From Agrocybe praecox (lineage: Eukaryota; Basidiomycota; Agaricomycetes; Agaricales; Agrocybaceae), in the NCBI GenBank assembly GCA_964017145.1, contig OZ024850.1:1093618-1157617 (forward strand): 64,000 nt of DNA, written 5' to 3'. The notes beneath the pieces are model-generated. The model searched no databases, was not told the DNA's origin, and saw only the letters and a list, made by a program, of their open reading frames with translations. Below are positions 23,504 through 33,029 of the stretch, piece by piece. Each line of letters opens with the position of its first letter. The stretch's first letter is position 1. Both the position numbers and the translations under genes were made by a program.

Positions 23504-24986
23504 ACGAGACTTATGTTTTTTAAAGTCATGTCGTCGTTTAGATCTATTAAAACTATTTTTAGTTTCCGTAGTATTTTTAGATCCAGAAGGTTGAGATGAT
23601 GATCCTCCTCTGTTGTAATTATTGGTACGAACAACATTCTCTGAAATCTCAATGATCTGAGCTTTAGTCAAGACATCTTCCCAGGTCGATGTTTCTGGGT
23701 TAAAATTATCTCGCCATAAGGAAGCTTGAATTGAATTTCGGAGCCCATTCCACAGAGAATAGACTCGATCTTGATCACTGAGAGTACCAATCATATTGAA
23801 TAGCTCTTCTAATTCAAAGGCAAAATTATTAACATTCTTACTACCTTGTACACAAGCCTTGAGACGTTCTCGAAGCTTAATGCGATAGTTAAGAGGGAAA
23901 CAATAATTAAATAGACCTCGGAAAAATTGTTCCAGGGTCCATTCATTTTCAGTAGACGAGACTTTGGTCATAAAAATCATAAGCTGGTCCTGATATAAAA
24001 TGAGAAATATGCGATATAGCTTGTTCTTCATCGAGACGACTATCACGAATATATGTCGTACATTCTTTAACAAATCTATGGTAATCTCGATGGTCGGCAT
24101 TCCCCTTATATTCTTTGGGACGGAAGATCTTATAATTATGTCTTGCGCGTGAAGACGACTTCTTACGAGACTTGCGCGAACGACGACTACGTTTCTTAGA
24201 ACGTCGCTTATTTCGAGAAGAATGAGACGAGCGAGAACTCGAACTCGAGCTGGATGATGAACTAGACGTCGACCCCGAACTGGAAGATGAACTCGAACTC
24301 GATGAACTTGAGTCCGACGATGATCCATCATCAGGTGGAGCCGAACGACTCGGTCTAGCGGGATTAGCAGTACGCAATTTATTAAGCGCTTGGCCCAGAA
24401 AGCTGTCCGGGGCTATCTGAGCCGAAGGCTGCACAGAATCGGGCAATACGGGCTGATGCCGCGGCTTGGCGCTCTGAGCATCAACGATAGGCGCTTGCGT
24501 GCTATTTTTGGCACCTTTAGACTTATGGGTGCTCTTATCCGCTACACCACGCGCTGGTTCTGAGCGCATGGGCATTGTAACATCCACTCCGGCAGCTGGT
24601 GCCTTCTGGGTGACCGGTCCGACAGGTTTCAGATTTTTCTGGAACGACTCCAACGCAGCACGCTGGGCATCAAGATCGATTTCTTCGTTATCGGGAAGAT
24701 TGCCCCATTCACGGGGATCGATTCCCTTCCCTTTCGCTCGGGATGGTCCTTCTTCACGGTCGATGGACGGCTGGATTTCCTTTCCAACCTTCTCCTGATG
24801 ACGGCGGATCTGCTCTTTCTGAGCTGAATTCAAGGCTTCTCGAGCCTGAGCAATCATGGAATCCAATTCCTCATCCGTGATAATATCGTTGGTGTGCAAA
24901 TTCTTTCCCTTATTAATCGGGTTCTTCTTGTGGTTCCTCGCACGTCTGCGATCCACTTTGGTCCATATGCCATCGGACTCACTTCC
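23504..24986 (-). pseudogene. gag: outer element gag, middle and C-terminal part, frameshifted
   Basis: This reads on the minus strand from the inner insertion point (24986) towards the inverted-repeat insertion (23504). The first part is charged and contains a long serine run followed by an Arg/Lys/Ser-rich tract (about 24340-24130), then a capsid-like segment up to FISGPAYDFYDQ. At the short A-run complementary to plus 23963-23965 the frame changes; the coding continues in another frame with KVSSTENEWTLEQFFRG and LWNGLRNSIQASLW, as in Ty3/Gypsy retrotransposon gag. At the far end HDFKKHKSR would read straight on into the pol frame (…NDRPSHLE…) if the inverted-repeat element and one ACGAGAC copy were absent. 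Gag and pol were therefore one continuous frame. Confidence 0.88.
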
Positions 24987-25345
24987 TGTTACGAACACAC
25001 ACGCTGGCCGACTCTTTTTCATTTTCTTTACTGTTTCATCGCCTCGCCTTTACTGAACGACTACCATGCCTTCACGGTGTGTTTCTTATCGAACGATTGC
25101 CGCACCGTTAAGGTGCTTTTTCCTCATTTCTTACGAACGTTTACCATACCTTTACGATGCCCTTTCCTCGTGTCCCTTACTTATAAATACGTAGTACGAT
25201 ATTCTCTTGTTCTTTAACTAGTTCTTGAGAATACTACAGTTTCACTACTCGAAACTCGAACGAAGAACTAAGAACCTACGACTATAGCCTTCTTCGGTGT
25301 AAACTCTGGGAGTTGTACACATACGAAACGGCTTGTGTCGTAACA
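24987..25345 (+). repeat. 5' LTR of inner element (359 bp)
   Basis: It starts TGTTACGAAC and ends CGTAACA. TATAAATA at 25182-25189 precedes AACTAGTTCTT (25216-25226) by 34 bp, which marks the probable transcription start and R-region border. Confidence 0.96.
25182..25226 (+). promoter_or_regulatory. inner element TATA box and inferred transcription start
   Basis: TATAAATA (25182-25189) followed 34 bp later by AACTAGTTCTT. That 11-mer is the exact reverse complement of the sequence just after the LTR, so the RNA 5' end is inferred to be near 25216. Confidence 0.7.
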
Positions 25346-25346
25346 A

Positions 25347-25357
25347 AAGAACTAGTT
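25347..25357 (+). promoter_or_regulatory. self-priming primer-binding site
   Basis: AAGAACTAGTT lies one base after the LTR end and is perfectly complementary to AACTAGTTCTT at the inferred RNA 5' end. It shows no TGG start expected of a tRNA-type site. The arrangement matches the Tf1-type self-primed elements, where the first 11 nt of the RNA pair with the primer-binding site. Confidence 0.75.
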
Positions 25358-25530
25358 CACCAAACTCTCTCTACCAAACTTGAACGTAGAGACCACTCAC
25401 CATTCCTACGAAACACAAAGAACTCTGGCTAACGCCAAGAACCCAGAAAGAAGAAGAAACCCCCCCTCCCTCTAGAGAAACATCACCGATACTCTCTCCA
25501 CTCGCGAAAACCATCCCCATCATTCCCATC

Positions 25531-26643
25531 ATGACCACCCCTGCCGACGACAAAGCCTATCGGCTCAGACTCCCTTTTGACTACGACGGAAACAAGAAGA
25601 GATTCATCGACTTCATTCAACTCCTCGACCTTTACATTTCTGGAAATCCCGAATCCTTTAAAACCGACAAATCCAAGATCGTTTTCACCCTCACTTACCT
25701 CACCAAAGCAGACGCAAACGCCTGGCGAAGAGCCTTTATCACTGCCAAAAAAGAGGCCGCCCGAAAAGCCGGGACAGCGGATATCGACTATGGAAGTTGG
25801 AGTGTCTTCAATGACGAACTCAAGAAAGTTTTCTCTAGCATCAACCTCGAAAAAGACGCCATACACGAACTCCAACGCATCAAAATGAAAAACGAAACCG
25901 GAGAAGAACACGTCGCAAATTTCAAGAACCTCGTCATCGACGCCGACATAACCGAAGAAAAGAACATCATCACCTATTTCGAAAACTCCCTTCCCGAACA
26001 TATCAGGGAAAGAATCGACCTTGCCTCAGACCCCAAGGACTTCAACGAATGGTACGACGCGGCCATTAAAGCCGACAACAAATATCGCCGACTCCGCACG
26101 GCCTTTAACAGAGGACCACCCAATCGAACCAAAGGCAAAACCGCCTTCAACCAAAAAGGAACCGCAACGAACAACTACAGAAGCAACAACAACAACAACA
26201 ACTACACACCTCGAGACAAACAATACTATTTCTCGAACAACAACTACCAACGACGAACCGAAAGAGACCCCGATGCCATGGACGTAGACACCATGAGCAC
26301 TGACGAACGCACCACCCTCATGAGGAAGGGCGCATGCTTCAATTGCAAAGGAATCGGACATCTCGCGAGAGACTGCCCGAAACCACGAGGCACCCGTCCT
26401 TCCTACAACAACTACGGCAACAACCCCAGCAACGATCGTCGAGAAACCCCAAACTCGAACTACCGAGGCAACAACCCTCGCAACACCAACAACAATCGCA
26501 AGAAATCTTCCACGAAAGATATCTCCTCGCAAATCCGAGCCTTGTCCGCCGAAGAAAGGAAGCAACTCCTCCTTTCCGCCTTCAAGGCAGAAGATATGGA
26601 AGGCACTGTAGCAGAAGAAGAAGAAGAGGAAGCGGGTTTTTAA
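25531..26643 (+). CDS. gag: inner element Gag
   Basis: The 370-residue structural protein has a capsid-like helical region (FDYDGNKKRFIDFIQLLDLY, VANFKNLVIDADI), an Asn/Gly/Arg-rich linker and a zinc knuckle CFNCKGIGHLARDC near residues 270-283. It ends in a Glu-rich run, Ala-Gly-Phe and TAA. The stop lies directly on a -1 slippery heptamer through which pol is reached. Confidence 0.93.
   Translation: MTTPADDKAYRLRLPFDYDGNKKRFIDFIQLLDLYISGNPESFKTDKSKIVFTLTYLTKADANAWRRAFITAKKEAARKAGTADIDYGSWSVFNDELKKVFSSINLEKDAIHELQRIKMKNETGEEHVANFKNLVIDADITEEKNIITYFENSLPEHIRERIDLASDPKDFNEWYDAAIKADNKYRRLRTAFNRGPPNRTKGKTAFNQKGTATNNYRSNNNNNNYTPRDKQYYFSNNNYQRRTERDPDAMDVDTMSTDERTTLMRKGACFNCKGIGHLARDCPKPRGTRPSYNNYGNNPSNDRRETPNSNYRGNNPRNTNNNRKKSSTKDISSQIRALSAEERKQLLLSAFKAEDMEGTVAEEEEEEAGF
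26634..26640 (+). promoter_or_regulatory. -1 ribosomal frameshift heptamer GGGTTTT
   Basis: In the gag frame the sequence reads GCG GGT TTT TAA. G-GGT-TTT fits the X-XXY-YYZ slippery pattern exactly, and the pol frame is -1 relative to gag. Slippage here would fuse ...AGF to LKGRSAPASV of pol, just ahead of the stop. Confidence 0.65.
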
Positions 26644-29600
26644 AAGGGAGATCTGCCCCGGCGTCAGTTTCTCCCTCTTTCCATATTTCACACGTACTTG
26701 TTGCTCGCATAGACAAAAAATCATTATACATCCCGATTTCATTTACTACAAGTACATCAAAAACCGCCGAAAAAACCGAAGCATTAGCCGACACCGGAGC
26801 TTCCGGCAAATTCATCGATGAAGAATACCGCCGGAAATTAAAAATTCCGAAAATAGCCCTAAAAAAGACGCTCGACGTTTATAACGTGGACGGAACCCTT
26901 AACAAAAAGGGAACAATCACTCACTATGTCAAAATCCTTATGACCGTCGGCGGGAGAACCAAATGGGAATCCTTTTACTGCACTGGACTAGGACGACAGA
27001 AGATCATCCTCGGACTACCATGGTTCCGAGAAAACAACCCAATCATCGACTGGGAAACCGGTCACGTCTCTTGGAGAATCAAAACCCAAGAAACTCGAAG
27101 AATCTTCGTAAAGAAGACTAAACCAAGAAAAGAGCTCAGAATAGAAGAAGAAAATGACCTCGATCTCCTTCTCCAATTTATTGACGGGGAAGCTCCCGAA
27201 CCCGAATGGATCAGAGCGAAAACCACCACTTCCCAAACCCTGGCACAGAAGCACAAAGAAGTCAAAACAAAGAAACCGACAAAGGAGATCGTCCCTAAAC
27301 CATTCCACGAATTCCTCAAAGTGTTCGATGAAGAAGCTTCGAACCGCTTCCCCACCTCGAAACCCTGGGACCATAAAATCGAAATGAAGGAAGGATTCGA
27401 ACCCAAATCCTTCAAATCATATAATCTAACCCCACAAGAAACAAAGGAGCTAGACTCCTTCTTAGACGAACAACTAGCCAAAGGATACATCCGGCCGTCA
27501 AAATCACCAATGGCCTCACCATTTTTCTTCGTGTCAAAGAAAGACGGAAAATTGAGACCCTGTCAGGACTATCGATATCTGAACGAATGGACTATCAAGA
27601 ATGCGTACCCTTTACCCCTCATTTCCGAATTATTGGACAAGCTCAAAGGAGCTAAATTTTTCACCAAAATGGACGTTCGATGGGGATATAATAACATTCG
27701 AATCAAAAAAGGAGACGAATGGAAAGCCGCCTTCAAAACTAACCGTGGACTATTCGAACCCACCGTTATGTTCTTTGGAATGTGCAACTCCCCGGCTACC
27801 TTCCAAGCGATGATGGACCACATTTTCAAGGACATGATTTCCGAAGGACTAATAGTAGTCTACATGGACGACATCCTCATCTTCGCAAAAGACAAAAAGA
27901 AACTCGACGAGATCACCCGAAAGGTACTTCAACGCCTTCAACAGAACGATCTCTTTCTTAAACCCGAGAAATGCGAGTTTGAAAAGACCAAAATCGACTA
28001 CCTAGGAATGATCATCGAAGAAGGAAAAATCTCTATGGACCCGACAAAATTGAGAGGAATTAGCGAATGGCCAGTCCCGAAAACCGTAAAACAAGTACGA
28101 TCCTTTCTAGGATTCGGAAACTTTTACAGAAAGTTCATCCGAAGGTACTCGGATCTTGCCAAACCTCTAAATGAACTTCTTCAGAAAGGGAAATCCTTCT
28201 TATGGAACGATAACGCCCAAAAAGCATTCGACTCCCTTAAACAGAAATTCACCGAAGAACCTGTATTAATGATGCCCGACACCACTAAACCCTTTCAGAT
28301 CGAATCCGACGCATCAAAATATGCATCAGGGGCAGTACTCACCCAATTAGATAGTAATGGAAGCCGCCACCCCTGCGCCTTCATATCGAAGACTTTTAAC
28401 GAATCTGAACGGAACTACGAAATCTACGACAGAGAACTCCTAGCGATCATCCGAGCTCTACAAGAATGGAGACACTACATCCAAGGGTCCCCCTTCGAAA
28501 CAACCATTCTATCCGATCACAAAAACCTGACATATTTCAGAAGCGCCCAAAAACTGAATAGAAGACAAGCACGCTGGTCCCTGTATCTCTCGGAGTTTAA
28601 CATCAAACTCGTACACACCCCAGGAACGAAGATGGTACAATCGGACGCATTATCCAGAAGACCGGACTTATGTCCCGAAGAAGACCACGACAACGAAAAC
28701 AAGGTTCTCCTACCAGAAAACCTTTTTGTCAACCTAATCGACACCGAACTCCAAGAAAAGATTGCGAACTCCGACAAACTCGACCTTGACGCCGCTAACG
28801 CGATTAAGCTCTTACTAGAAAACGGACCGACCGAGCTCCACGACAAGCTCACCGATTGGACGGTAGAAGACTTTCAGGGAAAGAACATACTCTTCTACCA
28901 AGGAAAAAACTATATTCCCAACGACACAGAACTCAGAAGAACTATCGTGAAGAGTTACCACGATACTATGACCGCCGGACACCCCGGAGAAATAGAAACC
29001 TTTAACGCTATCAGAAAGTATTATTGGTGGCCCGGAATGCGTATGTTCGTAAAGAACTACGTGAAAGGATGTGGACCTTGCCAACAATTCAAGATCAACA
29101 GAAACCCGACGAAACCCGCCTTTCAACCCATCAAAGGCGCAAAATCAAACAGACCATTCGCAAACTGCTCCATGGATATGATCACCGATTTACCCGAAAT
29201 CGACGGGTACGACTCAATCTTATCCGTGGTGGACCACGGACTTACAAAAGGGGCAATTTTCATCCCCTGCTCGAAAACTCTGACTGAAGAAGAAGCAGGA
29301 AAACTCCTGATCGAACATCTTTACAAACGATTTGGACTGCCGGACTCAATGATCTCCGACAGAGGACCACAATTCGCCGCGAAAGCATTCAGAGAACTCC
29401 TAAAGCAATTAGGAATCGAATCGAAACTAACGACCGCCTATCATCCACAGGCCGATGGAACCACCGAAAGATTCAATCAAGAAATCGAAGCGTATATCGC
29501 GATATTTTGCTCTGCGAACCCCGAAACGTGGAAGGACGCCCTCCCCACACTGGAATTTACGCATAACGACAGACGACACTCAGACAGACAGAAATCACCA

Positions 29601-30185
29601 TTTGCCTTAATGCTAGGAATTGAACCCCTAGCCATACCAACGACCTTCGAAAACACGAAGTTTCCATCCGTGGAAGAAAGATTGAAGAATCTCGCGCAAG
29701 ATCGAGAAGAAGCCCACGCGGCACACGAACTAGCACGAGCACGAATGCTTGCCAGAAGAAAAGGAAAACCAGTCACCTTCAAACTCGGACAGAAGGTCTG
29801 GCTCGATTCTAGAAACCTGAAGACACGAAGCAACAAGAAACTCTCGCCAAAAAGAGAAGGACCCTTTAAAATCACGGAAATTAAAGGACCCCTGTCCTTC
29901 AAACTGGAACTACCGAAGAACTGGAGGATTCACGACGTATTCCACGCCTCCCTCCTCATGCCCTATACCGAAAACGAAACCTATGGACCCAATTTCCCAG
30001 AACCACCCCCGGAAATCATTAATGAAGAAGAACATTACGAAATCGAAGCAATCAAGTCACACCGAAAACAAGGACGACCCCAGAAAGGAAAACCCCAAAA
30101 ATATAAATATCTTGTCAAATGGGCCGGTTACTCCGTCAGCAACAACTCATGGGAACCCCAAGAAATGTTCGGATCAACCGGATGA
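26641..30185 (+). CDS. pol: inner element Pol: protease, RT, RNase H, integrase, chromodomain
   Basis: The -1 frame is open well into gag (from 26334), but true pol sequence starts at the slip site. The protease has A-D-T-G-A-S at about 26787-26804. The RT active site Y-M-D-D is at 27861-27872. RNase H shows ESDASKYASG near 28.3 kb. Integrase has the H-H-C-C finger (HDTMTAGH ... CGPCQQF, about 28.96-29.09 kb), and catalytic residues in CSMDMITD, ISDRGPQF and TTERFNQE. A C-terminal chromodomain (HYEIEAIKSHR, YKYLVKWAGYS, NSWEPQE; about 30.03-30.17 kb) should direct integration to modified histones. No stop or frameshift was seen. Confidence 0.96.
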
Positions 30186-30273
30186 AAAATTTTGAACGAA
30201 TACCAAAAACGAAACGGACTTCCAATTACCCACTAAACGAACGCCTCACCTTGAACCACTACACACGTCTACC

Positions 30274-30603
30274 ATGCACGTCGAACTGAATCTCAAAAAC
30301 CTATCACTGTTTCACGAACAACTGGAAAACGACCCCTTTTCATTTAGACCTTCAACCCTTCTCTCCGATTGGATCACGATGACACAGACATCCCACCGCA
30401 CGTCTAAGGCAAGGCAAGTCAGCCTGACGTTCGACAAGGAGTTTCCACCCCCACCGCCATGTAGACGAAAGAACCGAAAAGTCCCGTTCAAGAAGTTCAC
30501 ACCAAAGCTCGAATCAATCAAGGAAGAACATATAAGCAGGATGGTTCCTGTCTTTACAACCCAGAACCGAACTCATTATCGTCGATACTCGCTTTACTAC
30601 TAA
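30274..30603 (+). CDS. inner element extra ORF, small basic protein
   Basis: A 109-residue open frame follows pol by 88 bp. It is rich in Lys, Arg, Ser and Pro (for example PPPPPCRRKNRKVPFKKF) and has no domain I recognise. Position and strand suggest it belongs to the element, but translation is unproved. It might be read from a spliced or separate RNA. Confidence 0.45.
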   Translation: MHVELNLKNLSLFHEQLENDPFSFRPSTLLSDWITMTQTSHRTSKARQVSLTFDKEFPPPPPCRRKNRKVPFKKFTPKLESIKEEHISRMVPVFTTQNRTHYRRYSLYY

Positions 30604-30623
30604 ACCACCCTCTCGATCTTACC

Positions 30624-31556
30624 ATGGCCCAGCAAATCGCACAGAACAACTTCGTCATTGGCTACACCGAATTCCACCATTCCTCTCAAAGCTTCCTTGA
30701 CCGACAAGCTCTCTTTGACCTAGTCGCCCCTCTTAACCAGTACAACGACTCTCTCGCTACTCTCCTCGACATCGAAAACGAAATCCATCAACAGACAAAA
30801 CACTTAAACGAACTCCGACGACTTGCAGCCTTACGCCTCGACGCCCTTTGCTGGGAAGGCCTAGGCAACCACACCCAGAACTTCTGGGAACAACGACGGG
30901 CTTATTACGCCAACGAACATCGACCCATCCGAGGAAACATACCCTCTCCATACCCATCTGGACACCCAACAAACCCAATCACATTTCCCGACACCAGAGA
31001 ACCCACTCCAGACGACGACACTGACATCTACGTACGAACCCCTCCGAAAAACACTATCAACGAAGAAACCCCCGATCCAAACCCCAGCCGAACCCCTTCC
31101 ATTCCCTTCATCGTCGTCGACCAACACAATGAAGAACCAGACGAACCACAGAACCCCTCCGTCCTCAACATCAGAACCTTTCAACGACTAGCGGGACTCC
31201 CAGAAACATCTACCCATCCCCCATTAAATCATCGACAATTCCTTCACACATTATTTCCTAGCCATGACGGCTCTGACGCAACAGGAACACATAGCAACGA
31301 AACCCGAACGGAACCAACCCCTAGAATCGACAACGAACTTCCTCCCCCCTATCTACCACGACGACAACAGAACCGAAGACCTTCCGAACCACGACAAACC
31401 ATTATACCACCGAACGGTCCCCGACAACTTCGAGGACTGCCTCATCCATACACCCTTCGACCTCGACCCAGAAGAAACGCAACCCCGACATGTTACAACT
31501 GCCGACGAACAGGACATCTCAGACGAGACTGTCCCTACCAATCTCACCAATTCTAG
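30624..31556 (+). CDS. inner element extra ORF with C-terminal CCHC zinc knuckle
   Basis: A 310-residue open frame lies between pol and the 3' LTR, where envelope-type genes sit in some LTR elements. The N-terminal third looks helical (LIDREALFDLV-like leader followed by LATLLDIENEIHQQTKHLNEL). The middle is Pro/Asn/Glu-rich and disordered. The end is basic and carries C-Y-N-C-x4-H-x4-C (CYNCRRTGHLRRDC). It has no signal peptide or transmembrane helix, so it is not an envelope protein. A second Gag- or nucleocapsid-like protein is the simplest reading. The frame starts at a well-placed ATG (ACCATGG). Confidence 0.7.
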   Translation: MAQQIAQNNFVIGYTEFHHSSQSFLDRQALFDLVAPLNQYNDSLATLLDIENEIHQQTKHLNELRRLAALRLDALCWEGLGNHTQNFWEQRRAYYANEHRPIRGNIPSPYPSGHPTNPITFPDTREPTPDDDTDIYVRTPPKNTINEETPDPNPSRTPSIPFIVVDQHNEEPDEPQNPSVLNIRTFQRLAGLPETSTHPPLNHRQFLHTLFPSHDGSDATGTHSNETRTEPTPRIDNELPPPYLPRRQQNRRPSEPRQTIIPPNGPRQLRGLPHPYTLRPRPRRNATPTCYNCRRTGHLRRDCPYQSHQF

Positions 31557-31578
31557 TCGAATCTGGAATCTTCGATCT

Positions 31579-31591
31579 AGAACGGGGGTAA
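31579..31591 (+). promoter_or_regulatory. inner element polypurine tract
   Basis: The purine-rich run ending AACGGGGGTAA directly abuts the 3' LTR and would prime plus-strand synthesis. Confidence 0.65.
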
Positions 31592-31950
31592 TGTTACGAA
31601 CACACACGCTGGCCGACTCTTTTTCATTTTCTTTACTGTTTCATCGCCTTGCCTTTACTGAACGACTACCACGCCTTCACGGTGTGTTTCTTATCGAACG
31701 ATTGCCGCACCGTTAAGGTGCTTTTTCCTCATTTCTTACGAACGTTTACCATACCTTTACGATGCCCTTTCCTCGTGTCCCTTACTTATAAATACGTAGT
31801 ACGATATTCTCTTGTTCTTTAACTAGTTCTTGAGAATACTACAGTTTCACTACTCGAAACTCGAACGAAGAACTAAGAACCTACGACTATAGCCTTCTTC
31901 GGTGTAAACTCTGGGAGTTGTACACATACGAAACGGCTTGTGTCGTAACA
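31592..31950 (+). repeat. 3' LTR of inner element (359 bp)
   Basis: Same length as the 5' LTR. Two differences were seen by eye, both transitions at CpG-type positions (near 31648 and 31670, versus CTCG and ATGCC contexts in the left copy). Confidence 0.96.
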
Positions 31951-32300
31951 CTTCCCTCATCTTCGGAGGTTTCAGGATTAATATCAATTTGTTTTTTATA
32001 TTTCAAATTACTAGTTACACCGGAATCAGGTGCTACCGGGCTGATACGGGTCAAGTCGCCAGCACTGAGTGCATGCACGACGTTCCCAACGGATGCATCC
32101 CCTTGCTGAGCAGTGGGGGACAATGGTCTCGAAGCTGCGACGTCGCTGTAAGAGCAACGAAGGCGAGTTTCGGTGGTCTCCGGGCCAGGGAAGGCGCCGG
32201 GAGGTCCCATAGGAACCTTTGGAGTGACAGGAGCAGTCTCGCTCGTCACTCGACCTGTTCGTACAGCTGCACGGGTTCGGGGTATGTTGGAGGGAAGCAT
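31951..32300 (-). pseudogene. gag: outer element gag, N-terminal piece
   Basis: The minus-strand reading from the ATG at 32300 gives about 115 residues, proline- and serine-rich, beginning MLPSNIPRTRAAVRTG and ending ...ETSEDEGS. There the inner Gypsy element interrupts it at the CTTCC target. Removing the insert joins it in frame to the piece starting at 24986 (…GSESDGIW…). It is the start of the capsid-type polyprotein. Confidence 0.85.
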
Positions 32301-32478
32301 AGTTAGTATTCAAATAGTCAGAAATGAGGCTTACAGAAAATAAAATGTTTTTTATGGGGTTTTGGTGGTTGCTTGAAGTGGTGATTTCGCGGGTGATCAG
32401 TCCGATAGTCCCAACGACGAGCAACGAAGATTTAGTAAGAAAAGCTAGGGGGTAGGAAGGTTGTTGATGTCAAAAAGA

Positions 32479-32877
32479 TGTGGCAGTTGTGACTCGTTGT
32501 GACCGAAAGGCGACGACGAGGATAGTACTGACACACAGAGTAAAAAGACAGGTTTAACCAATGTAAATTCACTAGCAGGATTAACTACAAGAGGTAGAGC
32601 TTTATATACCAATCTAATAGATAATCATGTGATAAAGAAAATAAAACAAAACATAGAGAAGTCAGAAGTCGAACATATTATCAATCTATCTAAGTGTCCG
32701 TGAGATAAGATAAGATAAAGAGCTTTATATACCAATCTAATAGATAATCATGTGATAAAGAAAATAAAACAAAACATAGAGAAGTCAGAAGTCGAACATA
32801 TTATCAATCTATCTAAGTGTCCGTGAGATAAGATAAGATAAAGGTCTTGTGATCAAAAGAAAGTCCGGTTCGTTACA
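32479..32877 (-). repeat. 5' LTR of outer element (399 bp, with internal 123-bp duplication)
   Basis: This LTR holds two copies of a 123-bp unit, 32598-32720 and 32721-32843, where the partner LTR has one. The unit includes the TATA box, so this LTR has two (plus 32601-32608 and 32724-32731). The LTR edge is 153 bp upstream of the GSH2 ATG, and its promoter points away from GSH2. Confidence 0.95.
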
Positions 32878-33029
32878 GATGTCAACGTACCTTTTCAAGC
32901 TGCATATTCTTCAAAGAATTGGACTTTTCGCCTTGATGTCGCAATCGGTTTTTGTAAGCACCTACGGGCGATGTAGCTCCTGGTCCATATCTCCCATCAC
33001 TCCAAAGATCTCAACCAGTAGAGAAAGGC

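Larger units (their letters stand above)
24987..31950 (+). mobile_element. inner Ty3/Gypsy chromodomain LTR retrotransposon, apparently intact
   Basis: A 6,964-bp plus-strand element with two 359-bp LTRs (TGTTACGA ... GTCGTAACA) and a perfect 5-bp target duplication CTTCC (24982-24986 and 31951-31955). It sits inside gag of the outer element and therefore inserted later. Order: LTR, self-priming site, gag, -1 slippery site, pol (PR, RT, RNase H, IN, chromodomain), two further ORFs, polypurine tract, LTR. All frames are open, and the LTRs differ at only two positions that I can find. This is consistent with a young, possibly active chromovirus-type element. Confidence 0.96.
12099..32877 (-). 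mobile_element. outer Ty3/Gypsy LTR retrotransposon, split by two nested insertions
   Basis: The element lies on the minus strand, bounded by LTRs beginning TGTGGCAG and ending CGTTACA on the plus strand (TG...CA). It is flanked by a perfect 5-bp target duplication GATGT (12094-12098 and 32878-32882). The span is 20,779 bp, of which 6,969 bp is the inner Gypsy insertion plus target copy and 3,904 bp the inverted-repeat element plus target copy, leaving about 9.9 kb. In minus-strand order it has a 5' LTR (right), gag, zinc knuckle, a long spacer, protease, RT, RNase H, integrase, a chromodomain-like segment, an extra C-terminal region, a polypurine run (GGAGGGCGGG, plus 12375-12384 region) and a 3' LTR (left). 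Besides the two insertions I found one frameshift in gag and one in-frame TGA, so this copy is dead but young. It inserted between RPAP1 and GSH2. Confidence 0.95.

Noticed and set aside
26334..26640. An independent Met start for the inner element pol at 26334
   Set aside because: This part is the shadow frame of gag; pol-like sequence begins only at the slippery site.
31264..31716. 150-codon plus-strand frame running into the 3' LTR
   Set aside because: Overlaps the zinc-knuckle ORF in another frame and ends inside the LTR; treated as a shadow.
12099..32877. Two unrelated solo LTRs instead of one outer element
   Set aside because: Matching target duplications at the outer edges and one continuous gag-pol frame after removing the passengers show a single element.
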